Shown here one piece after another: positions 1 through 8,383 of a DNA stretch of 64,000 nt. Source of the stretch: Kitasatospora sp. MAA4 (GTDB taxonomy: Bacteria > Actinomycetota > Actinomycetes > Streptomycetales > Streptomycetaceae); assembly GCF_029893355.1 (NCBI RefSeq), contig NZ_JARZAI010000014.1:124001-188000 (forward strand), read 5' to 3'. Position 1 is the first letter of the stretch, and every line of letters begins with the position of its first letter. Made by a program: the position numbers and the translations under genes. The notes beneath the pieces are model-generated. The model was not told where the DNA came from. It saw only the letters and a program-made list of their open reading frames with translations, and searched no databases.

Positions 1-125
1 ACGTCGCAGAGGTCGAGGGGCTGATCGCCTGCTTCCCGGACGGCGACCGCGTGCGCCAGGCGCGCACCGAGATCATCAGGGCCGCCGCCGCGCAGCGCGT
101 GCGGATCGGCCAGAGTAGGACGTGA
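1..125 (+). CDS. 3' end of a phage gene of unknown function (partial)
   Basis: A reading frame is already open at base 3 and closes with TGA at 123-125. The visible 40 residues end in QRVRIGQSRT and are alanine/arginine rich. The start lies outside the window. The next gene begins close downstream on the same strand, so it probably belongs to the same left-to-right phage unit. Nothing in the visible tail identifies a family. Coding is judged only from codon bias (GC-rich third positions) and context. Confidence 0.5.
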   Translation, partial: VAEVEGLIACFPDGDRVRQARTEIIRAAAAQRVRIGQSRT

Positions 126-184
126 CATCTCGAACGCCGGCCGGGTACCCGCCCGGCCGGCAGCCCCGGAAGGACCCTGAACCG

Positions 185-382
185 ATGCCCGAGCCCGAGA
201 AGGTGCTGACGTACGCCGACGCCGTGCGGATCAAGGGCGAGGAGAAGGAACTCGAACCACAGCTCGCCCGGATCATCGTCGAGGCCAAGGACAGCGGCAC
301 GAAGGCCGTCCAGATCGCGCGCGACCTGAACCTGACCGAAGGGCGCGTGCACCAGATCATCCGGGCGTACCGCAACCAGTGA
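185..382 (+). CDS. small helix-turn-helix phage protein
   Basis: This encodes 65 residues from ATG at 185, which has GGAAGGA about ten bases upstream. A longer form from GTG at 122 overlaps the previous stop in a GTGA arrangement, but its Shine-Dalgarno sequence is poorly spaced. The C-terminal half (KAVQIARDLNLTEGRVHQII) reads as a helix-turn-helix of the sigma-70 region 4 / resolvase type, preceded by an acidic stretch. It sits just before the packaging genes, where small DNA-binding proteins are common in actinophages. A role in late-gene control or packaging is inference; it could equally be a small regulator of unknown target. Confidence 0.6.
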   Translation: MPEPEKVLTYADAVRIKGEEKELEPQLARIIVEAKDSGTKAVQIARDLNLTEGRVHQIIRAYRNQ

Positions 383-387
383 GCCAG

Positions 388-423
388 GGGCCCGCCGTGG
401 CGACGCTACCGCCAGGCGGGCCC
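388..423 (+). terminator. hairpin after the small HTH gene
   Basis: GGGCCCGCC (388-396) pairs with GGCGGGCCC (415-423), and a second inner pairing TGGCG/CGCCA extends the stem. It begins six bases after the stop codon. There is no T run, so it would be a stem-only terminator or an mRNA-end stabiliser. Confidence 0.45.
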
Positions 424-571
424 ACACCCGCAGACAGAGAGACCTGTCAGGGGCCGCGAACCACCCTACGGCGGCCACACCGAACACTGACCGATCGAAC
501 GGACTTGCGTCGTTACCGATTCGTGTCCTAAAGTTCGAAGCGCTTCCGGCGTGCCCGGAACACAGACTCTC

Positions 572-601
572 GAACGGCCCCGCCAACCGGCGGGGCCGTT
601 C
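572..601 (+). terminator. strong stem-loop upstream of the methyltransferase gene
   Basis: GAACGGCCCCGCC pairs perfectly with GGCGGGGCCGTTC around an AACC loop and is followed by GCGTTT. It lies 36 bases before the methyltransferase start, at the end of a 254-base gene-free stretch (383-636). It could end transcription from the left, or fold in the 5' leader of the packaging operon. A possible promoter lies just upstream (TTGCGT near 504), but that is weak. Confidence 0.5.
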
Positions 602-636
602 GCGTTTCCCGAGACAACATCGAGAAGGGGGGATCC

Positions 637-1566
637 ATGCGAGAGCCCGCACTGTTCGAAGACACCCCACTGGAGCGACTGAGCGCCGGACCGCACGCGA
701 TCCGCCCGTTCTCCGTCCTGCGGTCCGATCTCGGACCGTGGCGGGACCGCCGTCGAGCCTGGCACGAGCTGGGCATCGCCAGTCGGGCCGGCCGCGACCA
801 CGTCACCACGTTCGCGGTCGACGGCCCGTTCGGGCAGAAGCTGGGCAGCATCAACGGCGGCCTCTCAACCTTCGATCCCGTGCTCGCCGAGGTCAGTTAC
901 GAGTGGTACTGCCCGCAGGGCGGCCGCATCCTGGACCCGTTCGCAGGCGGCTCCGTACGCGGCCTGGTCGCCGCGAACGGAGGCTTCCGCTACCACGGCA
1001 TCGACCTCTCACCGGAGCAGATTGACGCCAACGAGGATCAGGCGGCCGACTGGGCGCAGCGCGATCTACTCGCCGCCGAGCCGACATGGCAGGTCGGAGA
1101 CGCCGCCGATGTCCTACCGACCATGCCCAGCAACAGCTTTGACTACGTGTTCACCTGCCCGCCGTACCACAACCTGGAGAAGTACAGCGATCACCCGGCG
1201 GACCTGTCCGCGATGCGGTGGAAGGACTTCGCAACGGCCTACGAGCAGATCATCGCGGAGTCGGTCCGCTGCCTGGCCGAGGACCGGTTCGCCACGTGGG
1301 TTGTGGGCGACATCCGCAACTATGCCGGGATGGTGCGCGGGCTGGTGCCGCTGACCATCGCAGCCCATGAACGCGCCGGCGCCCGGCTCTACAACGATGC
1401 CGTCCTGCTCAACACCATCGGCACCGCCGCCATGCGTCTGCCGCAGCAGTGGCGCGCGGCTCGCAAGATGGGCCGGATCCACCAATACGTTCTGACCTTC
1501 GTCAAGGGTGATCCGAAGCGCGCGACCGCACTTCTCCCGGATCCGCCCGGCGCTGGTACTGGCTGA
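637..1566 (+). CDS. phage DNA (N4-cytosine/N6-adenine) methyltransferase
   Basis: This 309-residue protein starts at ATG 637 behind AAGGGGGG. The SAM-binding motif DPFAGGSVRG lies near residue 106 and the catalytic motif CPPY (FTCPPYHNLEKYS) near residue 176. Motif I precedes motif IV with a short gap, and a MRW/FATWVVGDIRN segment follows, as in amino-methyltransferases of phages. No restriction endonuclease is adjacent, so it looks like an orphan enzyme that marks phage DNA against host restriction or affects packaging. The target sequence cannot be read from the protein. It heads the packaging genes, 45 bases before the HNH gene. Confidence 0.82.
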   Translation: MREPALFEDTPLERLSAGPHAIRPFSVLRSDLGPWRDRRRAWHELGIASRAGRDHVTTFAVDGPFGQKLGSINGGLSTFDPVLAEVSYEWYCPQGGRILDPFAGGSVRGLVAANGGFRYHGIDLSPEQIDANEDQAADWAQRDLLAAEPTWQVGDAADVLPTMPSNSFDYVFTCPPYHNLEKYSDHPADLSAMRWKDFATAYEQIIAESVRCLAEDRFATWVVGDIRNYAGMVRGLVPLTIAAHERAGARLYNDAVLLNTIGTAAMRLPQQWRAARKMGRIHQYVLTFVKGDPKRATALLPDPPGAGTG

Positions 1567-1611
1567 ACCTGCGCCGTCGCTGCACGGGCACCGACAGGAA
1601 TCGGGGGTGTG

Positions 1612-1959
1612 ATGCCCAAGCGCTTCTGCCTGGATTGCAGGCAGCTGTTCCCCGCACCGAAGGGGCGCAGCCGCTGCCCGGTGTGCCAGGCCGCGTTGGA
1701 GGCCAGGATGAACGCCCGGTCCAAGGGCAACACCACCCGTCGCGGCCTGGGTTGGAAGCATCAGCAGCGGGTGCGCGCGGAGATCTCGGCGGACATGCTC
1801 TGCTGGATCTGTGGCCGGCCCGGGATGGCGTCGGATCCGATCACCGCCGACCACGAGGTGCCGCGCGCACAGGGCGGCGGGGACGGTCCGCTGCGGCCGG
1901 CGCACCGGTCGTGCAACTCCCGGCGCGGGGCACGGCTGAGGGGCGGCCACGATGGTTGA
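1612..1959 (+). CDS. HNH endonuclease of the packaging module
   Basis: This 115-residue protein starts at ATG 1612; GTG 1609 is an alternative and AGGAA lies at 1596-1600. The N-terminus is a zinc ribbon (CLDC and CPVC pairs at about residues 6-26). The HNH core has CWIC, then DHEVPRAQGG, then HRSCNSRRG near the end, giving the metal-binding His and Asn residues. In cos-type HK97-like phages an HNH protein beside the terminase is needed for specific cutting at cos. The position just before the small terminase fits that role. Direct evidence of cutting is absent. Confidence 0.85.
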   Translation: MPKRFCLDCRQLFPAPKGRSRCPVCQAALEARMNARSKGNTTRRGLGWKHQQRVRAEISADMLCWICGRPGMASDPITADHEVPRAQGGGDGPLRPAHRSCNSRRGARLRGGHDG

Positions 1960-2077
1960 GCAGGCCCGAAAGGCTTTTTAGCAAGATCATCTTGCTGACC
2001 CCTCGCCCTTGGCCCCATTTTTGCGTGGTACCAGCCGCCGTGTTTTTTTCCGGGGCCCGGCTTGGGGGGTGATCACG
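1960..2077. other. candidate cos region with a perfect inverted repeat
   Basis: This 118-base gap between the HNH and small terminase genes is unlike its surroundings. AGCAAGAT and ATCTTGCT form an inverted repeat around a single C (1980-1996). A T5 run and a T7 run follow, then GGGGCCC. The AT content is locally high for this GC-rich phage. In actinophages cos commonly lies close to the terminase and HNH genes. Assignment as cos or as a terminase-binding site is inference. Confidence 0.4.
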
Positions 2078-2590
2078 TTGCCCAGGACCAAGAAGCCGCC
2101 GGGCGCGGCCGCTGACCGGCGCAACGGCCGCCGCGCGGAACTGACGGTGGTGCAGGGCTCGCGCCTGGAGCTGCCGCAGCCTCCACCCGGTGTCGCGTGG
2201 TGCGACGACGCGGTCGCGGCCTGGGAACGGTACTGGGAGGACCCGGTCGCCACCGCGCTGACCCCGGCGGACGAAGTGCTCGTTCTGCGCTGGCTGGAGG
2301 CCCTCAACCGGTTCTTCATCCTGTCGAGGCAGGCCGACCAAGCGCCGCTCGGCGTCGGCAGCCAGGGGCAGGACGTCCTGAACCCTCTCTACAAGGCCGC
2401 CGAGATGGCGTTGCGCACGGTGGAGTCCTGCGAGCGGCAGATCGGCATCGGCCCGGCGCACCGCGCCAGTCTCGGGATCGCCCTGCTGACGGAGAAACGC
2501 ACCCTGGCGGACCTGAACACCCAGTACCGCGAGGAGGTGCCGCGTGGCGGGGGCGACGAGGAGCCGGACCCACGGCTCGGCACGGGCTGA
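2078..2590 (+). CDS. phage terminase small subunit
   Basis: This 170-residue protein is assigned the TTG start at 2078, eight bases after a GGGGGG run; GTG 2069 is in frame but too close to that run. The sequence begins MPRTKKPPG, and its central part is helical (WERYWEDPVATALTPADEV), as in small terminases that recognise phage DNA and recruit the large subunit. It overlaps the large terminase by 47 bases, which suggests translational coupling. The family is assigned from position and general character, since small terminases diverge quickly. Confidence 0.7.
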   Translation: MPRTKKPPGAAADRRNGRRAELTVVQGSRLELPQPPPGVAWCDDAVAAWERYWEDPVATALTPADEVLVLRWLEALNRFFILSRQADQAPLGVGSQGQDVLNPLYKAAEMALRTVESCERQIGIGPAHRASLGIALLTEKRTLADLNTQYREEVPRGGGDEEPDPRLGTG

Positions 2591-4186
2591 TCCGGGCTGC
2601 CAGCAGTGCGGTTGGGAGCCGGCGCCGGGGCAGTTGTGGCCGACGTTCGGGCCGATGGCGGTGCGGTGGATCCAGGAGAACTGCATCTGCGCCGAAGGCG
2701 ACTTCTACGGCAAGAAGATCGTCCTGCGGCCGGACCAGAAGGCGTTCGTCTACCGGTGGTACGAGCACTGCCCGAACTGCGACTACTGGCGCTATGACGA
2801 GGCGATCCGCACCGCGGCCACCGGTGACGGCAAGACGACGTTCATCGCCGCGCTGGTGGCTCTGGAGTTCGCCGGGCCCGCCGAGGTCTCGCCGGCGTCG
2901 CCCAACATCGTTATCAGCGCCGCCTCGTTCGAGCAGGCCGACCTGCTGTTCAGCGTCACGGCCACGATGTTCGGCGGCCGCGACCAGATCGCCACCGAGT
3001 CGCCTCTGTGCGGTTCTTCGAGGTCTACGACACCGAGATCAGCCACGCGGACGGCCGCCCGGGGAAGGTCACGCGCATCGCCGCCGTCGCTGGCACCAAC
3101 GAGGGTGGCCAGCCCACCGCGTTCATCTGCGACGAGGTTCACGAGTGGGGTGACGTCGGCTCCAGCAAGGCCCGGGTGCGCACGGTGGTCGGCAAGTCGA
3201 CCCGAAAGCGCCGCGTCCGCTACGAAATCCCCGGCCCGGACGGCGAAATCCGCGTCGTCTACCGGGGTTCGGGGCGGATTCTGAGCCTGTCCACGGCCGG
3301 GTTCGACATCAAGAACAGCCTGTTCGGCCAGATGATCATCCATGCCCGCAAGGCCGAGCGGCGCCCTGACGTGGCCCCGCGACTGCTCTACGACCACTTC
3401 GAGGCTCCCGAGGGCCTGGACTACGACAAACCGGCCGACCGGCGCACGGCCGTGATCGCCGCCTCGCGCGCGGCCGGTGTGCTGTGGGACATCCAGGCCC
3501 GGGTGGACGAGTGGAACACCCCGGGCATGCCCAAGCACGAGTGGATGCGCTACTACGGCAACAGCTGGGTGGCGCAGGCCGCTGACAGCTGGCTCGCCGA
3601 CCATCCCGGCGCCTGGGACGCCTGCCAGGGCACCTGGCAGCTGACCGGCGACGAACCGGCGGTCCTGGCCGTCGACATGGCACTCAAGCGCGACACCGTC
3701 GCCGTGGTGGAGGTGCGGGCCCTGGCGGACGGCCGGTACGCCGCCGTCGCCCGGGTGTGGGAACCCAATGACGCCCGGATCGACCACCGCGAGGTGTTCG
3801 CGTGGATCGGGGCGCGCGCCGAGGAACTCGGCGACGCCTTCCAGGGGCTGGTGTACGACCCCAGGTACTTCGAGCTGCCCGCGCGTGACCTGGAGGACGA
3901 GGGCCTGTTGGTCATCGAGATGCCGCAGTCGCCGGAGCGGATGATCCCCGCCGTCGGCCTCGCCTACGAGGCGATCGTCAACGGCACCCTCGTCCACGAC
4001 GGCGGCGACACCTTCACCGCCCAGGTCAACGCCGCCGCCAAGCGGCCCAGCGAACGCGGCTTCACCCTCTCCAAGGGCAAGTCCCGCCGCCACATCGACG
4101 CCGCCGTCGCCCTGTGCATGGGCCTTTGGACCCTCGCCGAGCTGGCCGGACAGATGGACGCCAGCGCCTCCGACTCCATCTGGTGA
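2544..4186 (+). pseudogene. terL: phage terminase large subunit, interrupted by a frame change near 3008
   Basis: Two overlapping reading frames together give a complete terminase ATPase-nuclease. The first starts at GTG 2544 (GAGGAGG upstream) and carries Walker A (GDGKTTF) before coherence is lost after ESPLCG. The second, one frame back, resumes at RFFEVYDTEI (about 3008) and carries Walker B (FICDEVHEW), then nuclease-domain acidic residues (LAVDMAL, YDPRYF) and runs to 4186. The ATPase motor cannot work with these motifs on separate chains. A single missing base near 3008 (for example CTGCTGCGG read as CTGTGCGG) would restore SPL-x-RFFEVYD. Alternatives are a real inactivating deletion, a sequencing error or, less likely, programmed -1 frameshifting; no slippery heptamer is visible. 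Confidence 0.85.
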
Positions 4187-4200
4187 ACGGAGGCGAGACG

Positions 4201-4431
4201 ATGCGCCGTCACATCTCCAGTGCCCTGGGGGCTTTCGCAGCAGTGGCCGGCCACGCCGTCCGCTTGGGCCGGCTCGGCGGACGGTACGTCCCCGGCTGGG
4301 CGGGGGCCGCCCTGGTGAGCTGGGGCGCGGAGATGGCCTGGCGCCCGGCTGGCCTGATCACGGCGGGGTTGTTCCTGTTGGCCGCCGACGCGGTCATCCC
4401 CTCGGGCCGACCGCACGGGGAGGAGGACTGA
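4201..4431 (+). CDS. small phage membrane protein between terminase and portal
   Basis: This 76-residue protein starts at ATG 4201 behind GGAGGCGAG. A hydrophobic segment (GLITAGLFLLAADAVI, about residues 53-68) and a weaker one before it suggest membrane insertion. Its stop overlaps the portal start as TGATG, so the two are likely translated together. Small membrane proteins at this position are frequent in actinophage genomes, but their role is not known to me. Confidence 0.65.
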   Translation: MRRHISSALGAFAAVAGHAVRLGRLGGRYVPGWAGAALVSWGAEMAWRPAGLITAGLFLLAADAVIPSGRPHGEED

Positions 4432-5621
4432 TGGCGCTGTTCCGCAGCCCGCCACGAGGCTCGCGCGAGCACCGTGCGCTGACCTTCATCGCGCCCCCGA
4501 TCGGCGCGCACCTCCAGGCCGCCCAGGACTACGCGGCGGGCTCCGTCGAAGGCTCGATGCGCCACGCGGTGGTCTGGAAGTGCGTGCGCCTGGTGGCTGA
4601 CGTCATCAGCTGCATGACACCGATGGTCTACCGGGGCCAGCCCGGCGTTCCCGGCGCGGTGCGCCTGCCGCCGCCCCTGGTGCTCACCCAGCCGATGGCC
4701 AGCGCGGACATCAACGACTTCGCGTACATGGGCATGGTCAGCCTGCTGCTGCGCGGCAACGCCTACGGCGAGATCCTCGACATGGAACACGGCCTGCCCA
4801 CGCAGATCGAGCTCCAGCACCCCGACCGGGTCAAGGTCAGCGTCGACAACGACGGCAGTGTCACCTACCGGTACGGCAACCGTGAGATGAAGCCGCACCA
4901 GGTCTGGCACCGCATGGCCTACCGGATGCCCGGCATGCACACCGGCCTGTCCCCGATCAGCTACGCCATGGCCACCACCCGCCAGAGCGTCTCCGCCCAA
5001 CGCTTCGCCACCGACTGGTTCGACGCCGGCGGCCACCCGGGCGGGGTGATCACCAACGCCAACACCAAGAAGCTCGTCGACCAGGACGAGGCCAACACCA
5101 TCAAGACCCGCTTCCTGGCGGCCGCGCGCGGCCGGGAACCGGTGGTCATGGGCGGGGGCTGGAACTACCAGGAGATCAAAATCAGCCCGGATGAGAGCCA
5201 GTTCCTGGCCACCCAGAAGTGGACCGGCTCCCAGCTGTGCGGATTCTTCGGCGTGCAGCCGGAGCTGGTGGGCGAGTCGTCCGAGGGATCCGCGATCACC
5301 TACGCCAACGTCGAGTCCCGCTCGATCGACTTCCTCAAGTACGGGGCGGCCGGCTGGATCGGCCGCTGGGAGCGCTGGTACGGCGCGCTGACCCCGCGCG
5401 GCCAGTACGTGCGCCTCGACAAGTCCGCGCTGCTGCAAGGCGACACCCTGACCCGCTACCAGGCGATCCACATGCTGGTCGCCGCCCGGATCATCACCCA
5501 GGACGAGGCCCGCGCCATGCTCCTGGAGCTGCCGCCGCTCACCGACCAGCAGCGCGCGGAGATCGACGCCCTGGTCCTGCCGACCCCACCGCCCGTCGGC
5601 TCCCCCAAGATCGGCTCCTAG
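4431..5621 (+). CDS. phage portal protein (HK97 family)
   Basis: This 396-residue protein starts at ATG 4431, one base into the previous stop. Typical portal features are the early CVRLVADVIS segment, the GNAYGEI strand, the SPISYAM motif, and the WTGSQLCGFFGVQPELVG region followed by YANVESRSIDFLKY. The dodecameric portal forms the channel through which the terminase motor drives DNA into the prohead and onto which the connector docks. Length is normal for the family. It is directly followed by the maturation protease and capsid, the standard HK97-like order. Confidence 0.93.
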   Translation: MALFRSPPRGSREHRALTFIAPPIGAHLQAAQDYAAGSVEGSMRHAVVWKCVRLVADVISCMTPMVYRGQPGVPGAVRLPPPLVLTQPMASADINDFAYMGMVSLLLRGNAYGEILDMEHGLPTQIELQHPDRVKVSVDNDGSVTYRYGNREMKPHQVWHRMAYRMPGMHTGLSPISYAMATTRQSVSAQRFATDWFDAGGHPGGVITNANTKKLVDQDEANTIKTRFLAAARGREPVVMGGGWNYQEIKISPDESQFLATQKWTGSQLCGFFGVQPELVGESSEGSAITYANVESRSIDFLKYGAAGWIGRWERWYGALTPRGQYVRLDKSALLQGDTLTRYQAIHMLVAARIITQDEARAMLLELPPLTDQQRAEIDALVLPTPPPVGSPKIGS

Positions 5622-5630
5622 GAGGCCCGC

Positions 5631-6608
5631 ATGTCCCGTCTCGTGCTGCCGGCCTCCGGCCTCACGGTGGCAACTTCCCTTGACGTGCTGGCCGAGCGGC
5701 GCTCCGCTCTGCCCGGCTGGCGCGAGCAGCGCCGCCAGCGCGTCCCCGCGCAGTTCGAGTTCCGCGCCAACCCCAGCTCCGCATCCGGGCAGACCTTCGC
5801 ATTCCGCGGCTACGCCGCGACGTTCGAGCAGCCCTTCGCCATGTGGGACATGTGGGGCGACCCGTACACGGAGGTGCTTGACGCCGGGGCTTGCAACGGC
5901 ACCCTGGCGGCGCAGGCCGACGTGCAGTTCCTGATAGGCCACGACACCGCCGGGATCCCGCTGGCCCGTACCGGCTCGGGAACCATGACGCTGGCGGCCG
6001 ACTCGACCGGTCTGGACGTCAACGCCCCATCACTGGACGGCCGTTCACCGCTGGTGCAGTCCTTGGCCAGTGCGATGGAGCGGGGCGACATGGACGAGAT
6101 GAGCATCGGGTTCATCGCGCTTGCCCAGCAGTGGAGCCCGGACTACATGGAGCGGCGCATCACCGCGATCGACCTGAACCGAGGCGACGTCAGCATCGTT
6201 TGCTGGGCGGCCAACCCGAACGCCAACGGCGCCTCGCTGTCCGTGCCGTTGCCCATCACGGCCGCCGGGGCACTGGCGGCCGGCCACCCCGGGGAGCGGC
6301 GCGCGGCTCCCGCCGACGGACCCCAGCCTGATTTCAGCGCCAAGCCCGCCCACGACGCCGCCGCGCACGGGACCGGGTCACCGCAGTGCCCCAACGCCGC
6401 CTGTGGCGCGGCGAACGCCTCCGACGCCGGGTACTGCGACCAGTGCGGAGAGCCGCTGTACGACCAGGGCGGCCTGGTCGCCTCCGTCGGCGACATGGAC
6501 GACGCCGTCACCGATGCCTCCGGAATTGTCGAGGAGGACACCGAGATGGCCCTCGCCGACGCGCGCGCCCGCGTCCGGGTCCTGGCCCTGTCCGCCCGCC
6601 GCCCCTGA
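5631..6608 (+). CDS. HK97-type prohead protease with a C-terminal zinc ribbon
   Basis: This 325-residue protein starts at ATG 5631 behind AGGAGG. The protease domain (about residues 40-205) has the catalytic His in FLIGHDTAGIPLART and the Ser in DEMSIGF, followed by ITAIDLNRGDVSIV. It would trim the capsid protein's N-terminal scaffold domain during head maturation. Unusually, the C-terminus adds a four-cysteine zinc ribbon (CPNAACG about residues 251-257, CDQCGEPL about 268-275) and an acidic tail. The ribbon might be an interaction module that is removed or retained after self-cleavage; that is inference. Confidence 0.9.
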   Translation: MSRLVLPASGLTVATSLDVLAERRSALPGWREQRRQRVPAQFEFRANPSSASGQTFAFRGYAATFEQPFAMWDMWGDPYTEVLDAGACNGTLAAQADVQFLIGHDTAGIPLARTGSGTMTLAADSTGLDVNAPSLDGRSPLVQSLASAMERGDMDEMSIGFIALAQQWSPDYMERRITAIDLNRGDVSIVCWAANPNANGASLSVPLPITAAGALAAGHPGERRAAPADGPQPDFSAKPAHDAAAHGTGSPQCPNAACGAANASDAGYCDQCGEPLYDQGGLVASVGDMDDAVTDASGIVEEDTEMALADARARVRVLALSARRP

Positions 6609-6643
6609 CGCACCCCCTTATCCGAACGTGAAGGAGTACCGCT

Positions 6644-8383
6644 GTGCCTGTGCCTGTCCTTGATGTCCTCGGCGACCTGCGGGCCCGCCGGGAAACCCTG
6701 CTCGGCGAGATGCAGACGCTGTCCGCCGCCGCGATGACCGCCGAGCAGCGCACCCGCTTCGCCGAGTTGGACGGCGAGATCACCGAGTTGGACGGTGAGG
6801 TCGAGCTGCGCGAGCGCCAGGCGGAGCGCGAGCAGCGCGCCGCGGCCGCCCGTGCCGCCTCCGGGCAGACCGGCGCGGGCGCGCCCGGTTCCGAGCGGCG
6901 TTCGGGCTCGGGCTGGTCGGTGGGCGAGGAGCCCAACGTCTACGGCCGTGGCTCCGGCCACTCCTACTTCCTGGACATGGCCCGCGTCGAGGCCAAGCAG
7001 GGGATGGGCGACGGCGGCCCGCGCGCGGCCGAGCAGCGCCTGGCCCGCCATGCCCAGGAGCTGGCCGTGGACATGCCGCGCCGCGCCGAGCGCCGCGCCG
7101 CCGCTGCCTCGGCCGCGTTCGACCGGATCCACACCACCGGCAGCCCGGCTGAGCGCCGCGCCCAGGAACGCGCGATGGCCATGATGGACAAGTCCGGTGT
7201 CAGCCCGTTCGAGCGCGAGAACCGCGCGCTGTCCCGCACCGACGGCGCCGGCGGCTACGAGGTCCCGCCGCTGTGGCTGATCGACGACCTGATCCCCTAC
7301 CTTCGCGCCGGGCGCACGTTCGCCGACCTGCTGCACGGCATGCCGCTGCCCGCAGGCACCGACTCCATCAACATCCCGCGCATCACGGTCGGGACCGCGA
7401 CCGGGCCGCAGGTCGCCGACGGCGCCCCGGTCGGCGGCCGCGACATGAGCGACAACTTCGTCAACGCCCGTGTGCAGACCATCGCCGGGCAGCAGGACGT
7501 CGGCCTCCAGCTGCTGGACCAGAGCCCGATCGCCTTCGACGAGCTGATCCTGAGCGACTTGTCGTCCGACTACAACTCGCAGTTGAGCGGACAGTGTTTC
7601 GTCGGGTCCGGCACCGCCGGGCAGATCCTGGGTGTGTGGCCCGGCGGCGTGATCTCCAACAGCAATGGGATCTATGTCCCCAACAGCAACAACACCGCGA
7701 GCCAGTCCTGGGTGAACGGCGGCGGCGCCACCCCGTCCGTCAGCAACAGCATCTTCCAGGCCGGCGGGCAGATGCTGTCGCTGGTCGCCCGTACCCGTCT
7801 GCGGCCGCCGACCCACCACGTGTGGCACCCGTGGGTCTGGTACTACCTGCTGACCCAGGTCGACCAGTCCGGCCGGCCGCTGGTCGTGCCAGGCACCCCG
7901 AACAACACGGGCTGGAACCAGGCCGCGGTGGACACCGACGGCCCGGTCGTCTCCGGTCCGGTCGGCTGGTACCAGGGCCTGCCGGTGATCCTGGATCCGC
8001 AGGTCCCGGTCAGCTTCCCTGCCTCTGGTGGCACCAACCCGCAGATCACCACGCTCAGCAGCGGGCAGTTCGCGATCAGCCCCGGCAGCGGGGCGTTCAC
8101 GCCGCTGCTGGTGGGCCTGTGGGACGACTGCTTCCTGTGGGAGGGCGAGATGCGTACCCGCGCCCTGACCGAGGTGCTGTCCGGCACGCTCCAGGTGCGC
8201 TACCAGATGTACAACTACGTTGCGACGATCCCCAACCGCTACCAGGCGTACGCCAACGTGCAGACCGGCAGCGGCCCGACCACGGTCGCCCAGGCCGGCT
8301 CGGCGGTCTCCTACGCGACGCTCACCCAGTACTCGTCCACGCCCGCCAACAGCGTGCTCAACATGATGAACGCGGGGTTCTGA
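6644..8383 (+). CDS. major capsid protein (HK97 fold) with N-terminal scaffold domain
   Basis: This 579-residue protein starts at GTG 6644, seven bases after AAGGAG. Residues 1-190 are charged and helical (LRARRETLLGEMQTL, ELDGEITELDGEVELRERQ), a delta-type scaffold domain expected to be cut off by the upstream protease. The capsid domain begins near GGYEVPPLWLID and continues through LLHGMPLPAGTDSINIPR, a typical HK97 start, to RYQMYNYVATIPNRYQAY near the end. It is longer than HK97 gp5 (385 residues), mainly through the large N-domain and a Ser/Asn-rich insertion near residues 325-360. Confidence 0.92.
   Translation: MPVPVLDVLGDLRARRETLLGEMQTLSAAAMTAEQRTRFAELDGEITELDGEVELRERQAEREQRAAAARAASGQTGAGAPGSERRSGSGWSVGEEPNVYGRGSGHSYFLDMARVEAKQGMGDGGPRAAEQRLARHAQELAVDMPRRAERRAAAASAAFDRIHTTGSPAERRAQERAMAMMDKSGVSPFERENRALSRTDGAGGYEVPPLWLIDDLIPYLRAGRTFADLLHGMPLPAGTDSINIPRITVGTATGPQVADGAPVGGRDMSDNFVNARVQTIAGQQDVGLQLLDQSPIAFDELILSDLSSDYNSQLSGQCFVGSGTAGQILGVWPGGVISNSNGIYVPNSNNTASQSWVNGGGATPSVSNSIFQAGGQMLSLVARTRLRPPTHHVWHPWVWYYLLTQVDQSGRPLVVPGTPNNTGWNQAAVDTDGPVVSGPVGWYQGLPVILDPQVPVSFPASGGTNPQITTLSSGQFAISPGSGAFTPLLVGLWDDCFLWEGEMRTRALTEVLSGTLQVRYQMYNYVATIPNRYQAYANVQTGSGPTTVAQAGSAVSYATLTQYSSTPANSVLNMMNAGF

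Noticed and set aside
3008..4186. The second half of the terminase as an independent gene.
   Set aside because: It starts inside the ATPase fold and lacks Walker A; there is no ribosome site before GTG 3008.
6143..7828. A 561-codon minus-strand open frame opposite the capsid gene.
   Set aside because: It is antisense to a clear HK97 capsid protein and has Gly/Val/Ala-rich random composition with no domain.
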